Positions 1 through 9,392 of a stretch of 64,000 bases of DNA are shown here, one piece after another. Source of the DNA: an uncultured Algibacter sp. Lineage in GTDB: Bacteria; Bacteroidota; Bacteroidia; Flavobacteriales; Flavobacteriaceae. Numbering within the stretch: the first letter of the stretch is position 1; each line of letters begins with the position of its first letter. Under the pieces are notes generated by a model. That model was not told the DNA's origin. It ran no database searches and was given only the letters and a program-made list of their open reading frames with translations. The position numbers were made by a program, and so were the translations under genes. The stretch covers positions 186,001 to 250,000 of the forward strand of contig NZ_CANMAU010000003.1 of NCBI RefSeq assembly GCF_947495925.1, in the 5' to 3' direction.

Positions 1-378
1 AAGGTTTATAATAGCTTTTTTTAATTCCATCTTCATTTGTTCGGTATAATCATCATCTGAGTTGCTATGAACCAATTGAGCAAATTCTGTCAGTTTTATT
101 TCATTTTGATTTTCATGAGAAATGGGCTGTTTTTTACTCACCCTCATAACATCAATAATTTTATTTTTTAAAGCATGATAAACAAATCCCGCAACATTAT
201 TTATTGGTGAATATCTATCAGCCCCAGTAAAAAGTTTTAAAGCTACATCTTGAATAATATCTTCAGCGTCACGGTTAATGCTTTCTTTCAATTTTGAGCC
301 AACATATCCTTTCAGCGAATAATATTCCTTATCAAAAAAATCTTTTAATTTTTTATTATTATCTGATTTCGAATTCAT
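1..378 (-). CDS. RNA polymerase sigma factor, ECF-type sigma-70 family (partial, N-terminal 126 codons)
   Basis: Reading leftwards from the ATG at 378, the frame is open to the window edge. The product starts MNSKSDNNKKLKDFFDKEYY and contains AEDIIQDVALKLF, which matches sigma-70 region 2.1/2.2 (the usual D-x-x-Q-[DE]-x-[FL] pattern). It is followed by NNVAGFVYHALKNKIIDVMR, matching the W/F-L-x-x-I-x-x-N-x-x-x-D-x-x-R pattern of region 2.3/2.4. An acidic linker then begins (HSNSDDDYTEQ), as in ECF factors before region 4. Region 4 lies outside the window, so any neighbouring anti-sigma factor cannot be seen. ECF factors redirect RNA polymerase to a small regulon, often in response to envelope signals. 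The family call is fairly firm; the regulon is unknown. Confidence 0.8.
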   Translation of the reverse strand, partial: MNSKSDNNKKLKDFFDKEYYSLKGYVGSKLKESINRDAEDIIQDVALKLFTGADRYSPINNVAGFVYHALKNKIIDVMRVSKKQPISHENQNEIKLTEFAQLVHSNSDDDYTEQMKMELKKAIINL

Positions 379-671
379 TTAAAAAGCTTATTTGACTAGC
401 CCTTCATTTATAAAGACGGACATTTTCAAATCCATTGCATTTTTTTTCAATTATTTTATATTAATCAGACGAATGGGAATGGAATTCGTATCAAACCAAC
501 TCAAAAAATTTAATAGAACTAGTGTTTTAGAGGTGGTTTAAAGTAGAAATTTTAACTTAATTATTGGCGCCTGGAAAAAAGAGAAGAAACTTAAATACTA
601 AATAACCATGTTAATGCAAACTTAGTTATTGAATTGGTGGGCCAATATATAATTAGAGAAACTATAATAAA

Positions 672-908
672 TTAAGGGGCGTAGACCTGTCCTCTATGCG
701 GCTTTAAAGCGTCTCTAACCGGTTTCATGTCTTTTTCATCAATTACCAAAAAAGCGATAGAATGCATGTCGCTTAAATCGTGATACCCCGTAAGGGTGAT
801 ATCTAAATTCTCTAGTTGAATATATTCTTTCAAATGAATTTCATGGTGTTCTGCAATCTTGCTGGAGTTCGGCCCATGGAAATCCCAAATAAGTTTTAAT
901 TTGCACAT
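672..908 (-). CDS. small conserved hypothetical protein (78 aa)
   Basis: An ATG-started frame on the minus strand encodes 78 residues beginning MCKLKLIWDFHGP and ending PHRGQVYAP. The predicted pattern is strand - helix (His-rich HHEIHLKEYI) - strand - strand (SIAFLVID) - helix, compatible with a small ferredoxin-like alpha/beta fold. There is no signal peptide, no membrane segment and no cysteine pair. The gene stands alone between the sigma factor and the PpiC operon. I do not recognise the family by name. The balanced composition and a fold-like periodicity support a real gene rather than a chance frame. No function can be assigned. Confidence 0.6.
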   Translation of the reverse strand: MCKLKLIWDFHGPNSSKIAEHHEIHLKEYIQLENLDITLTGYHDLSDMHSIAFLVIDEKDMKPVRDALKPHRGQVYAP

Positions 909-1010
909 ACGTTTAGGGTAATATTCTAATAGAAACTATGTTATTTATATATATTCAAATATAATTGAAAAGAGGTAATATTTAGTTTTTTTAATCGTTT
1001 GTAAAACGGC

Positions 1011-1040
1011 TTGCAATATAGGTTTATATTTCTATTTTTG
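1011..1040 (+). promoter_or_regulatory. Bacteroidota-type promoter for the PpiC/SurA operon
   Basis: TTG at 1011-1013 and TATTTTTG at 1033-1040 are separated by 19 bp. This matches the -33 TTG / -7 TAnnTTTG promoter used by the primary sigma factor of Bacteroidota. It lies 25 bp upstream of the ATG at 1066, so the 5' leader would be short. Assigned by motif match only. Confidence 0.6.
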
Positions 1041-1065
1041 TAACTATTCAAAAATTTAAGACTCC

Positions 1066-3015
1066 ATGAAATTGAAATACTTATTTACTTTATTTTTTGC
1101 TTTGTTTGTGTTTATTTTAAATGCGCAATCTACTGAAGAGGAAGTCCTTTTTACTGTCGCAGATGAACCTGTCTATGCTTCCGAATTTATTAGAGTTTAT
1201 AATAAGAATCTCGATTTGGTGCAAGATGATTCTCAAAAGAATGTGGACGAGTATTTAAAGCTATTTACGAGTTATAAACTAAAGCTGAAAGAAGCAAGAA
1301 GTCTTGGTTTAAATGAAAAAGCGTCTTATTTAAAAGAATTGGAAGATTACAAAAAGCAATTGGCAAAGAATTATATGTCCGACTCGCAAGTTACCGATGC
1401 TTTAGTAGAGGAAGCTTATGAAAGAATTTCTTATGAGGTAAGAGCCAATCATATTTTAGTAAAAATTTCTGAAACAGCTACTCCAGAAGATACACTTGTT
1501 GCATATAATGATATCATTAAGTTAAGAGAGAGAGCCCTGAAAGAAGGGTTTGATAAAGTTAGAGAAGAGGTACATAATGGAACCACTATTTTTGGTGAAA
1601 AGCTAGGCTATTTTAATGGGTTTAAAATGGTATATCGCTTTGAAACTGTAGCTTATAATACTGAGGTTGGTGAAATTTCAATGCCATTTAGAACACGTTT
1701 TGGGTATCATATTTTAAAAGTTTTAGATAGAAGAAAATCTGAAGGACAGGTTGATGTAGCCCATATTATGGCAATGAAGAAAGAAAAGGATACACTTTCT
1801 GAAAAACCAGAAATAAGAATTCAAGATATTTATAAGAAACTAAATCAAGGAGAAAATTTTGAAGCTTTAGCAAAACAATTTTCTGATGATAAAAACTCAG
1901 CACCAAAAGGAGGTAAGCTACCTTTACTTAGTAGAGGACAATTAAGGGTTAAAGAATTTGAAGATGTTGCTTTTGGTTTAGATAGTCTAGGTCAGGTTTC
2001 AGAACCATTTAAGACTGATTTTGGATGGCACATTGTTAAATTATATGCTAAGGTACCAGTGCCAGATTTCGATGCGATGAAGGCTGAATTGATTGGTAAG
2101 GTAAAACGCGATAGCAGGTCGAAACTAATTGATCAAGCGCTTATAGATAAGCTAAAGAAAAAGTATAATATTTCTGATGAACAACCAGCATTAGTCTACT
2201 TTGAGTCCATTTTAAATGATGACTATTTTAAAAACTCATGGAGTTTACCAAATGAATTTATGGGAAACACATCATTATTAAATATGGAGGGTACCGAGGT
2301 ACTTTATCAAGATTTTGGAGACTATATGATTAAAACCATGCGTAGTTCAAGGCAAAAAATGCCTTATAAGGCTTTGGTGGCTCAAAAGTATGCCGATTTT
2401 TTAGGGCAACGCTTAATAGAATATCAAGAAGCTAATTTGGAAAACGAGAACGAGGAATTTGCCAATATTGTTAGCGAATATAGAGATGGGTTATTGTTAT
2501 TCGAACTTATGGAGAATACCATTTGGAATGCTTCGGAGTCTGACTCTTTAGGTATTCAAGAATATTACGATTCGCATAAAGAAGATTATGTTTTACCAGA
2601 AAGAATTGATGCTGTAGTTGCTACATCAGTAAAGCAAAAAACGTTGAAAAAGGTTGCTAAGTTACTTAACGAGGGCATGGCAGTAGACCAAATTAAATCT
2701 CTTGTGAATAGTAATGATAAAATTGAGGTTATCTTTACAACAGATATTATGGAGGCTAATCATCAAGTACTACCAAAAAGCTTTGAATTTAAAGAGGGGA
2801 TTTCTAAAATATACAAGCATAATGAAGCTTTTGTTTTAGTCCAGGTTAAAGAAGTTTTACCTAGTCTTCAGAAAACATTGGAAGAAGCCAGAGGAGGGGT
2901 TATAAGTGATTATCAAACTTATAAAGAAGAAAAGTGGATTGATGAATTAAAATTAAAATATAAAATTGAAATTAACGATACAGTTTATAATAAAGTAAAA
3001 GATCAACTTAAATAA
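1066..3015 (+). CDS. peptidyl-prolyl cis-trans isomerase, PpiC/SurA type, periplasmic (649 aa)
   Basis: The protein starts with a classical signal peptide (MKLKYLFTLFFALFVFILNAQ), so it acts in the periplasm. Two parvulin-type PPIC domains follow. The first is at about residues 122-225 (RANHILVKI ... FRTRFGYHILKV) and the second at about 227-333 (VDVAHIMAM ... FSDDKNSAPKGGKLPLLSRG ... FKTDFGWHIVKL). Both have the family's conserved G-G-x-L and G-[YW]-H-I-[LV] ends. Residues 334-649 form a long C-terminal region with no motif I recognise. It is the first gene of a tight operon with two more SurA-like genes (5 bp, then an overlap) and a MoxR ATPase. The likely role is folding and chaperoning of outer-membrane or exported proteins. 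Confidence 0.9.
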   Translation: MKLKYLFTLFFALFVFILNAQSTEEEVLFTVADEPVYASEFIRVYNKNLDLVQDDSQKNVDEYLKLFTSYKLKLKEARSLGLNEKASYLKELEDYKKQLAKNYMSDSQVTDALVEEAYERISYEVRANHILVKISETATPEDTLVAYNDIIKLRERALKEGFDKVREEVHNGTTIFGEKLGYFNGFKMVYRFETVAYNTEVGEISMPFRTRFGYHILKVLDRRKSEGQVDVAHIMAMKKEKDTLSEKPEIRIQDIYKKLNQGENFEALAKQFSDDKNSAPKGGKLPLLSRGQLRVKEFEDVAFGLDSLGQVSEPFKTDFGWHIVKLYAKVPVPDFDAMKAELIGKVKRDSRSKLIDQALIDKLKKKYNISDEQPALVYFESILNDDYFKNSWSLPNEFMGNTSLLNMEGTEVLYQDFGDYMIKTMRSSRQKMPYKALVAQKYADFLGQRLIEYQEANLENENEEFANIVSEYRDGLLLFELMENTIWNASESDSLGIQEYYDSHKEDYVLPERIDAVVATSVKQKTLKKVAKLLNEGMAVDQIKSLVNSNDKIEVIFTTDIMEANHQVLPKSFEFKEGISKIYKHNEAFVLVQVKEVLPSLQKTLEEARGGVISDYQTYKEEKWIDELKLKYKIEINDTVYNKVKDQLK

Positions 3016-3020
3016 ATATT

Positions 3021-3872
3021 TTGCAAATCAGGATTGTCTTATTGTTGTTTGTTTTATTGGTTTTTTCATGTGATTATTTAAATAAATCTCATGATGAAAA
3101 TCCAGTGGCAAGAGTCAACGAAACCTATTTATTTGAAGATGATATTAAAAACTTAGTGCCTAATGAAGCCTCTAAGGCAGATAGCACTTTAATTGTTCAA
3201 AATTTCATTAACAAATGGGCTACACAACAACTATTAATTGATGGTGCACTACTTAATTTAAGTGATAAGAAGCAAGAAACCTTCAACAGGTTAGTGAATC
3301 AATATAAGAAGGACTTATATACTAAGGCATATATGGAGGCTCTTGTAAAGCGCAGTATAGACACTGTAGTAACGGCTCAAGAGGCTGAAATTTATTATGA
3401 GAATAACAAAGAAGTCTTTAAACTAAATGAAGAGCTCATAAAGTTTAGATATATTCATGTTGAAGAAAATATTATAGATTATAAAAACGTTAAAAAGCGT
3501 TTCGAACGCTATGATAATGAAGATAAAAGAATATTAGATTCCATATCTATTCAGTTCAAATCCTACTCACTTAATGATTCGATTTGGATTAAATTAAGCC
3601 ACGTTATTAAGAAAATTCCATCGGTAACTCCTGAAAACAAAAAACAACTGTTAAAAAAATCTAATTTTGTACAACTCAAAGATTCATTAGGAGTATATTT
3701 GATGCAAATAAATGATGTTCTATTACGAAACGATACTGCGCCATTAGAGTATGTTAAACCTACTATTAATCAAATAGTCATTAACAAACGAAAACTAGAG
3801 CTAATAAAAAAATTAGAAAAAGATATCACTAAAGATGCTATTAAAAATAAACAATTTGAGATATATAATTAA
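3021..3872 (+). CDS. SurA-like lipoprotein, probable periplasmic folding factor (283 aa)
   Basis: The N-terminus MQIRIVLLLFVLLVFSC has a hydrophobic segment ending in a lipobox with Cys17, indicating a lipoprotein. The frame begins at TTG (3021), 5 bp after the upstream stop; no in-frame ATG lies close enough to preserve the signal sequence, so TTG is the most likely start. The following part (ARVNETYLFEDDIKNLVP ...) resembles the N-terminal chaperone region of SurA proteins. A complete parvulin domain is not evident, so it is probably a non-catalytic chaperone relative. It sits between two PPIC-domain genes in the same operon, which supports a shared role in outer-membrane protein assembly. 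Confidence 0.75.
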   Translation: MQIRIVLLLFVLLVFSCDYLNKSHDENPVARVNETYLFEDDIKNLVPNEASKADSTLIVQNFINKWATQQLLIDGALLNLSDKKQETFNRLVNQYKKDLYTKAYMEALVKRSIDTVVTAQEAEIYYENNKEVFKLNEELIKFRYIHVEENIIDYKNVKKRFERYDNEDKRILDSISIQFKSYSLNDSIWIKLSHVIKKIPSVTPENKKQLLKKSNFVQLKDSLGVYLMQINDVLLRNDTAPLEYVKPTINQIVINKRKLELIKKLEKDITKDAIKNKQFEIYN

Positions 3873-5295
3873 TTTTAAATGTACACTGGGTTTGTGTATG
3901 ACTTTACTTTTTGTAAATCTAGGATACACTCAAGAAATAATTGAAGATGAGGTTGAGGTTGTTGAAGAAGTTTATAAAAAAGTTGATACCGTAAAAACCA
4001 AAAATGCCATAAAAGTAGATGGAGTTGCAGCGGTTATAGGAGATTACATAGTTTTAGATTCTGATATAGATAAAACATATCTTCAACTTAAAGCGCAAGG
4101 TGTTGATACGGATAAAATTGAAACTTGTGAGTTGTTTGGAAAACTTCTAGAAGATAAATTATACGCGCACCATGCGATTCAAGATAGTATTATCGTTTCA
4201 GATGCTGAGATTAGGAATAATGTAGACTATCAAATTCAACAATTCTTGCAACAAACGAATGGTTCCATGGAAAAGCTTTTGGCTGTTTATGACAAAGAAG
4301 ATGAACAAAGCTTTAGAGAAGAAATGTTTGAAATCAATAAGGCAAATATGTTAGCGCAAAGAATGCAAGCTGCCATTGTTGAAGAAATTGAAATTACTCC
4401 AGAAGAAGTTAGAACATTTTTTAATAGAATACCAGAAGATGAAAGACCAACTTTTGGAACAGAACTAAAGGTGGCACAAATAGTAGCTGAACCTAAAATT
4501 TCAGAAGAAGAAAAACAACAGGTAATAGATCGTTTAAAGCAATTTAAGGCTGATATTATTGAAAATGGTGCAAGTTTTAGATCTAAGGCTGTTTTGTATT
4601 CTGAAGATCCAGGATCTGCAAGTAGAGGTGGAAAGTATACTCTTAATAGAAAGAAACCCCAAATGGTAAAGGAGTTTAGAGAAGTTGCTTTTGCATTACA
4701 GGAAGGAGAAATATCTGAACCATTTAAGACAGATTTTGGTTATCACATAATAACTCTGGAAAAAATAAGAGGACAAGAATATGATGTAGCCCATATATTA
4801 TTAACACCTAAAGTATCTAGCGAAGCATTAGCAGAAGCTAAAGAAAGGTTGGAAGATGTAAGAAAGAAAATTGTAGATAGTATTATTTCATTTCCAGATG
4901 CAGCTCGTGAAGCAAGTGATGAAAAAGAAACTAGAAATGATGGAGGGCAGCTTATTAACCCAACAACGCAAGATTATAATTTTGAATTAACAAGGATGGA
5001 TCCGGAATTGTATGCGCAAATTCAAAATTTAAAAGATGGTGAAGTGAGCTTGGTTTTAAGAGAGGAAGACCGGTCAAGAAATGTTAAATTCAAAATATTA
5101 AAAGTTTCTGATAGAGTTGATGAGCATAAAGCAGATTATGCACGCGATTACTTAAAAATAAAACAATTGGCTCTAGAAGAAAAGAAAATTAAGGCTATTG
5201 AAGAGTGGCAAGAAACACATATTGTTGACACTTACGTAAAAATTAGTGGAGAATTTAGAAACTGTAAGTTTTCTGGTAATTGGTTAAAAAAGTAG
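3835..5295 (+). CDS. SurA-like periplasmic chaperone / peptidyl-prolyl isomerase (486 aa)
   Basis: After a hydrophobic export segment ending near NLGYTQ there is an acidic stretch, then a SurA N-terminal chaperone domain (KVDGVAAVIGDYIVLDSDI). A first PPIC domain follows (LKVAQIVAE ... YSEDPGSASRGGKYTL ... FKTDFGYHIITLE). A second, less complete PPIC-like segment begins at YDVAHILLTPK. The domain order N-chaperone, PPIC, PPIC is that of SurA. The first ATG at 3835 overlaps the upstream gene by 38 bp; a later start (for example ATG 3898) would shorten the signal peptide, so the exact start is uncertain. Third gene of the SurA-like trio, followed 5 bp later by a MoxR ATPase. Confidence 0.88.
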   Translation: MLLKINNLRYIINFKCTLGLCMTLLFVNLGYTQEIIEDEVEVVEEVYKKVDTVKTKNAIKVDGVAAVIGDYIVLDSDIDKTYLQLKAQGVDTDKIETCELFGKLLEDKLYAHHAIQDSIIVSDAEIRNNVDYQIQQFLQQTNGSMEKLLAVYDKEDEQSFREEMFEINKANMLAQRMQAAIVEEIEITPEEVRTFFNRIPEDERPTFGTELKVAQIVAEPKISEEEKQQVIDRLKQFKADIIENGASFRSKAVLYSEDPGSASRGGKYTLNRKKPQMVKEFREVAFALQEGEISEPFKTDFGYHIITLEKIRGQEYDVAHILLTPKVSSEALAEAKERLEDVRKKIVDSIISFPDAAREASDEKETRNDGGQLINPTTQDYNFELTRMDPELYAQIQNLKDGEVSLVLREEDRSRNVKFKILKVSDRVDEHKADYARDYLKIKQLALEEKKIKAIEEWQETHIVDTYVKISGEFRNCKFSGNWLKK

Positions 5296-5300
5296 AAAGT

Positions 5301-6254
5301 ATGTCTGATGTCACTGCTATTGAAAAATTTGTCAAGCAATTTAATGACCTAAAGACTGAGATAGCTAAGGTTATTATTGGTCAAGATGAGGTCGTTACTC
5401 AAATTTTAATTTCTATTTTCTCAGGAGGACATTCGTTATTAATAGGTGTGCCAGGATTAGCCAAAACCTTGATGGTAAATACAATTGCTCAAGCTTTAGG
5501 GCTTGATTTTAAGCGTATCCAGTTTACTCCAGATTTAATGCCTAGCGATATATTAGGTAGCGAAATACTAGATGAAGATCGCCACTTTAAATTTATAAAA
5601 GGACCGGTTTTTTCAAATATAATCTTAGCCGATGAGATTAATAGAACACCTCCAAAAACACAAGCAGCTTTACTTGAAGCCATGCAGGAGCGGGCTGTAA
5701 CAGTTGCGGGGCATCATTATAAATTGGATTTGCCATATTTTGTTTTAGCAACTCAAAACCCAATAGAGCAAGAAGGGACATACCCACTGCCAGAGGCCCA
5801 ATTGGACAGGTTTATGTTTGCTATAAATTTGGATTATCCAACATTTAATGAAGAAGTTGAGGTTGTTAAGGCGACTACAAATGATGTTCCGGCAACCGTA
5901 AATGCCTTATTTTCGGCTCAAGAGATAGTCGATATTCAGCACTTAATTCGTCGTATTCCAGTAGCAGATAATGTTATCGAGTATGCGGTTTCTATAGTAG
6001 GAAAAACAAGAACAAATTCGAATTCGGCAGCTGATTTGGTTAAAACCTATGTAGATTGGGGAGCAGGTCCAAGAGCATCACAAAACTTAATTTTGGCAGC
6101 CAAAACGCATGCAGCGATTCATGGGAAGTTTTCTCCTGATATTGAAGATGTACAAGCTGTAGCTGAAGGTATTTTAAGGCATAGAATAATAAAAAATTAC
6201 AAAGCCGAAGCTGAAGGTATTACAGAGACTCAAATAATTAATAGTCTGTTTTAA
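5301..6254 (+). CDS. MoxR-family AAA+ ATPase (317 aa)
   Basis: A Walker A motif (LLIGVPGLAKT) and a Walker B motif with the following sensor region (IILADEINRTPPKTQAALLEAMQE) identify the MoxR branch of AAA+ ATPases. Sensor 1 (VLATQNPIEQEGTYPLPEAQLDRFMF) is also intact. I start the gene at ATG 5301, 5 bp after the upstream stop, because the only earlier in-frame start (TTG 5280) overlaps that gene. MoxR proteins act as chaperone-like ATPases, usually with DUF58 and VWA-domain partners. No such partner lies next to it here; its operon partners are three periplasmic folding factors, although MoxR itself is cytoplasmic. Confidence 0.9.
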   Translation: MSDVTAIEKFVKQFNDLKTEIAKVIIGQDEVVTQILISIFSGGHSLLIGVPGLAKTLMVNTIAQALGLDFKRIQFTPDLMPSDILGSEILDEDRHFKFIKGPVFSNIILADEINRTPPKTQAALLEAMQERAVTVAGHHYKLDLPYFVLATQNPIEQEGTYPLPEAQLDRFMFAINLDYPTFNEEVEVVKATTNDVPATVNALFSAQEIVDIQHLIRRIPVADNVIEYAVSIVGKTRTNSNSAADLVKTYVDWGAGPRASQNLILAAKTHAAIHGKFSPDIEDVQAVAEGILRHRIIKNYKAEAEGITETQIINSLF

Positions 6255-6549
6255 ATTTTAAGAAGTCTAATTTATTTTCATCTTAATTATTATTAAAACT
6301 AGTTTAGAATTGTAAAGAGTAAAAAAAATTAACACTGTTTCTTATTAAATCTTCATTTTTACTAGAATTTTACTGCTGAAATTCTAATCATATTTAATTA
6401 TTATGCTACTATAATAATTTCGCATAGCCCGAATCTCTATTACCGTTTTTATTTTTAGAACTTTGTATTAATTTCGTAATTTGCGTCGCTTTGAAAAAGC
6501 AATGGTCACATTACTTTTCAAGGCATTTAACATTGAAAATATTCTTTAT

Positions 6550-9321
6550 ATGAACTATAACGATTACCTAAAAGAAATCGAAGAAAGAAAGGCTCTAGGC
6601 TTACACCCAAAGCCAATTGATGGTGCTGATTTATTAAGTGCTATCATCGAACAAATTAAAGATTTAGATAATGAGCATAGAGAAGCATCTCTTAACTTTT
6701 TTATCTATAATGTTTTACCCGGAACCACGAGTGCTGCTGGTGTTAAAGCTAAGTTTTTAAAAGAGATTATTTTAGGAGAATCAATAGTTAAAGAAATAAC
6801 ACCTGCTTTTGCTTTCGAACAACTATCGCATATGAAGGGAGGTCCTTCAGTTGAGGTGTTATTAGATTTAGCTCTAGGAACAGATGTAGAAATAGCTAAA
6901 GAGGCTGCCAAAGTTTTAAAAACGCAAGTATTCTTATACGAAGCAGATACAGAACGTTTAGAAGAGGCTTTTAAAGCAGGAAGTGCTATTGCAAAAGATA
7001 TTATAGAGAGTTACGCGCAAGCAGAATTCTTTACAAAATTACCAGAGATAGACGAAGAAATTGAGGTAGTAACATACATTGCTGGTGTTGGTGATATCTC
7101 TACAGATTTATTATCTCCAGGTGGTGATGCACACTCGAGATCAGATCGTGAACTTCATGGTCAGTGTATTTTTGAGCATAACAAAGACATGCAAAAAGAA
7201 GTATTAGCGTTAAAGGAGCAACATCCAGATAAGCGTGTGATGTTAATTGCAGAAAAAGGAACCATGGGAGTTGGGTCTTCAAGAATGTCAGGTGTAAATA
7301 ACGTGGCATTATGGACAGGTATTTCTTCAAGTCCTTATGTACCATTTATCAATATTGCACCAGTAATTGCAGGTACAAACGGTATAGCACCAATTTTCTT
7401 AACAACAGTTGGAGTAACAGGTGGTATTGGTTTAGATCTTAAAAATTGGGTTATTCAAAAAGATGCCGACGGAAAAACAATCCGAGATGAAGATGGAGAA
7501 CCAGTATTAAAAGAAGAATATTCTGTAGCCACTGGAACAGTGCTTACAATTAATACAAAAGAGAAAAAATTATATAACGGAGATACAGAATTAAAAGATA
7601 TTTCTGCAGCATTTACACCACAAAAAATGGAGTTTATGAAAGCAGGAGGTTCTTACGCTGTTGTTTTCGGTAAAAAACTACAAACATTTGCTGCTAAAGT
7701 ATTAGGTATAGAAGTACCTCAAGTATATGCTGCTTCAAAAGAAGTATCTATAGAAGGACAAGGTTTAACAGCAGTAGAAAAAATATTCAATAAAAATGCA
7801 GTAGGAACTTCAGGAGCAACGTTACATGCTGGTTCTTACGTTCGTGCAGAGGTAAACATTGTAGGATCTCAAGATACTACGGGGTTAATGACGTCTCAAG
7901 AATTAGAGATGATGGCTGCAACTGTTATTTCTCCAATTGTAGATGGTGCATACCAATCGGGTTGTCATACCGCTTCTGTTTGGGATGATAAATCTAAAGC
8001 TAACATTCCAAGGTTAATGCAGTTTATGAACGATTTTGGTTTAATTACCGGTCGTGATCCAAAAGGGAAATATTTCCCAATGACAGATGTTATCCATAAA
8101 GTACTTAATGATATTACTGTTGGAGATTGGGACATCATTATTGGTGGAGATTCACATACACGTATGTCTAAAGGTGTTGCTTTTGGAGCAGATTCAGGAA
8201 CAGTAGCCTTAGCACTAGCAACAGGTGAAGCCTCAATGCCAATCCCAGAATCGGTAAAAGTAACCTTTAAAGGTGAAATGAAGCCCTACATGGATTTCCG
8301 TGATGTAGTGCATGCCACACAACAGCAAATGTTAAAGCAATTTGGAGGAGAAAACGTATTCCAAGGTCGTGTAATCGAGGTACATATTGGTACGTTAACA
8401 GCAGATCAAGCCTTCACATTTACAGACTGGACAGCAGAAATGAAAGCGAAAGCCTCAATCTGTATTTCAGAAGATGAAACTTTAATTGAATCTTTAGAGA
8501 TTGCAAAAGGACGTATCCAGATCATGATTGATAAGGGTATGGATAACGAGAAGCAAGTACTTAAAGGTTTAGTAGAAAAAGCAGAAACTAGAATAACAGA
8601 ACTTAAAACAGGTATTAAACCATCGTTAAGACCAGATGCAGACGCTAAATATCATGCAGAAGTCATTATTGATTTAGATGAAATTGCTGAACCAATGATT
8701 GCAGATCCAGATGTAAATAACGACGATGTTTCTAAACGTTACACGCATGATACGATCCGTCCATTATCTTACTACGGAGGCACTAAAAAAGTAGATTTAG
8801 GTTTCGTAGGATCATGTATGGTGCATAAAGGCGATATGAAGATATTAGCGCAAATGTTAAAGAACATTGAAGCGCAACAAGGTAAGGTAGAATTTAAAGC
8901 ACCTTTAGTTGTTGCACCTCCAACTTATAATATTGTAGATGAGTTAAAAGAAGAAGGCGATTGGGAAGTGTTACAAAAGTACTCAGGTTTCGAGTTTGAC
9001 GATAGCGCACCAAAAGGGTTGGCACGTACTAAATATGAGAACATGTTGTACCTAGAGCGCCCAGGGTGTAACCTATGTATGGGTAACCAAGAAAAAGCGG
9101 AACCAGGGGATACGGTAATGGCAACATCTACACGTTTATTCCAAGGAAGAGTTGTAAAAGATTCTGGAGAGAAAAAAGGAGAATCTTTATTATCATCAAC
9201 ACCAGTAGTTGTGTTATCTACAATTTTAGGAAGAACACCAACTATGGCAGAATACGAAGCTGCGGTAGAAGGTATTGTTTTAACTAAATTTAAGCCTTCT
9301 ACTAAGCAATTAGTAAGATAA
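6550..9321 (+). CDS. acnB: bifunctional aconitate hydratase 2 / 2-methylisocitrate dehydratase AcnB (923 aa)
   Basis: The product catalyses citrate/isocitrate interconversion in the TCA cycle with a [4Fe-4S] cluster. The AcnB order is visible: an N-terminal HEAT-like helical domain (about residues 1-160), a swivelling domain with the GDISTDLLSPGGDAHSRSD motif placed before the catalytic core (the reverse of AcnA), then the core. Cluster-region cysteines are seen in GCHTASVWD, GSCMVHKGDM and GCNLCMGNQ. I start at ATG 6550 (MNYNDYLKEIEERK), which matches the conserved AcnB N-terminus; the frame extends 69 bases upstream to a TTG, but those residues look non-conserved. A strong terminator follows. 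A second aconitase of the AcnA type lies 1.7 kb downstream. Confidence 0.96.
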   Translation: MNYNDYLKEIEERKALGLHPKPIDGADLLSAIIEQIKDLDNEHREASLNFFIYNVLPGTTSAAGVKAKFLKEIILGESIVKEITPAFAFEQLSHMKGGPSVEVLLDLALGTDVEIAKEAAKVLKTQVFLYEADTERLEEAFKAGSAIAKDIIESYAQAEFFTKLPEIDEEIEVVTYIAGVGDISTDLLSPGGDAHSRSDRELHGQCIFEHNKDMQKEVLALKEQHPDKRVMLIAEKGTMGVGSSRMSGVNNVALWTGISSSPYVPFINIAPVIAGTNGIAPIFLTTVGVTGGIGLDLKNWVIQKDADGKTIRDEDGEPVLKEEYSVATGTVLTINTKEKKLYNGDTELKDISAAFTPQKMEFMKAGGSYAVVFGKKLQTFAAKVLGIEVPQVYAASKEVSIEGQGLTAVEKIFNKNAVGTSGATLHAGSYVRAEVNIVGSQDTTGLMTSQELEMMAATVISPIVDGAYQSGCHTASVWDDKSKANIPRLMQFMNDFGLITGRDPKGKYFPMTDVIHKVLNDITVGDWDIIIGGDSHTRMSKGVAFGADSGTVALALATGEASMPIPESVKVTFKGEMKPYMDFRDVVHATQQQMLKQFGGENVFQGRVIEVHIGTLTADQAFTFTDWTAEMKAKASICISEDETLIESLEIAKGRIQIMIDKGMDNEKQVLKGLVEKAETRITELKTGIKPSLRPDADAKYHAEVIIDLDEIAEPMIADPDVNNDDVSKRYTHDTIRPLSYYGGTKKVDLGFVGSCMVHKGDMKILAQMLKNIEAQQGKVEFKAPLVVAPPTYNIVDELKEEGDWEVLQKYSGFEFDDSAPKGLARTKYENMLYLERPGCNLCMGNQEKAEPGDTVMATSTRLFQGRVVKDSGEKKGESLLSSTPVVVLSTILGRTPTMAEYEAAVEGIVLTKFKPSTKQLVR

Positions 9322-9325
9322 ATAC

Positions 9326-9345
9326 ATTCCCATGAAAATGGGAAT
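9326..9345 (+). other. perfect 8-bp hairpin with GAAA loop just after acnB
   Basis: ATTCCCAT at 9326-9333 and ATGGGAAT at 9338-9345 are exact reverse complements separated by GAAA. It begins 5 bp after the acnB stop and precedes the terminator hairpin by 13 bp. It may protect the 3' end of the mRNA or help termination. No T-tract follows it directly. Confidence 0.55.
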
Positions 9346-9358
9346 CTCATAAAAGTAA

Positions 9359-9387
9359 AGTCCGAGTGTATAGCTCGGACTTTTTTT
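9359..9387 (+). terminator. rho-independent terminator of acnB
   Basis: AGTCCGAG (9359-9366) pairs perfectly with CTCGGACT (9374-9381) around a 7-base loop. A run of seven T residues begins with the last base of the stem. Together these are a textbook intrinsic terminator 38 bp after the acnB stop codon. Confidence 0.85.
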
Positions 9388-9392
9388 GTTTA

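Noticed and set aside
6481-6549. TTG-led N-terminal extension of acnB
   Set aside because: The extra 23 residues do not fit the conserved AcnB start, and ATG 6550 gives the expected N-terminus.
8925-9350. 141-codon minus-strand open frame opposite acnB
   Set aside because: It is antisense to the conserved AcnB C-terminus and its product has no signal or domain. An antisense shadow of a real gene.
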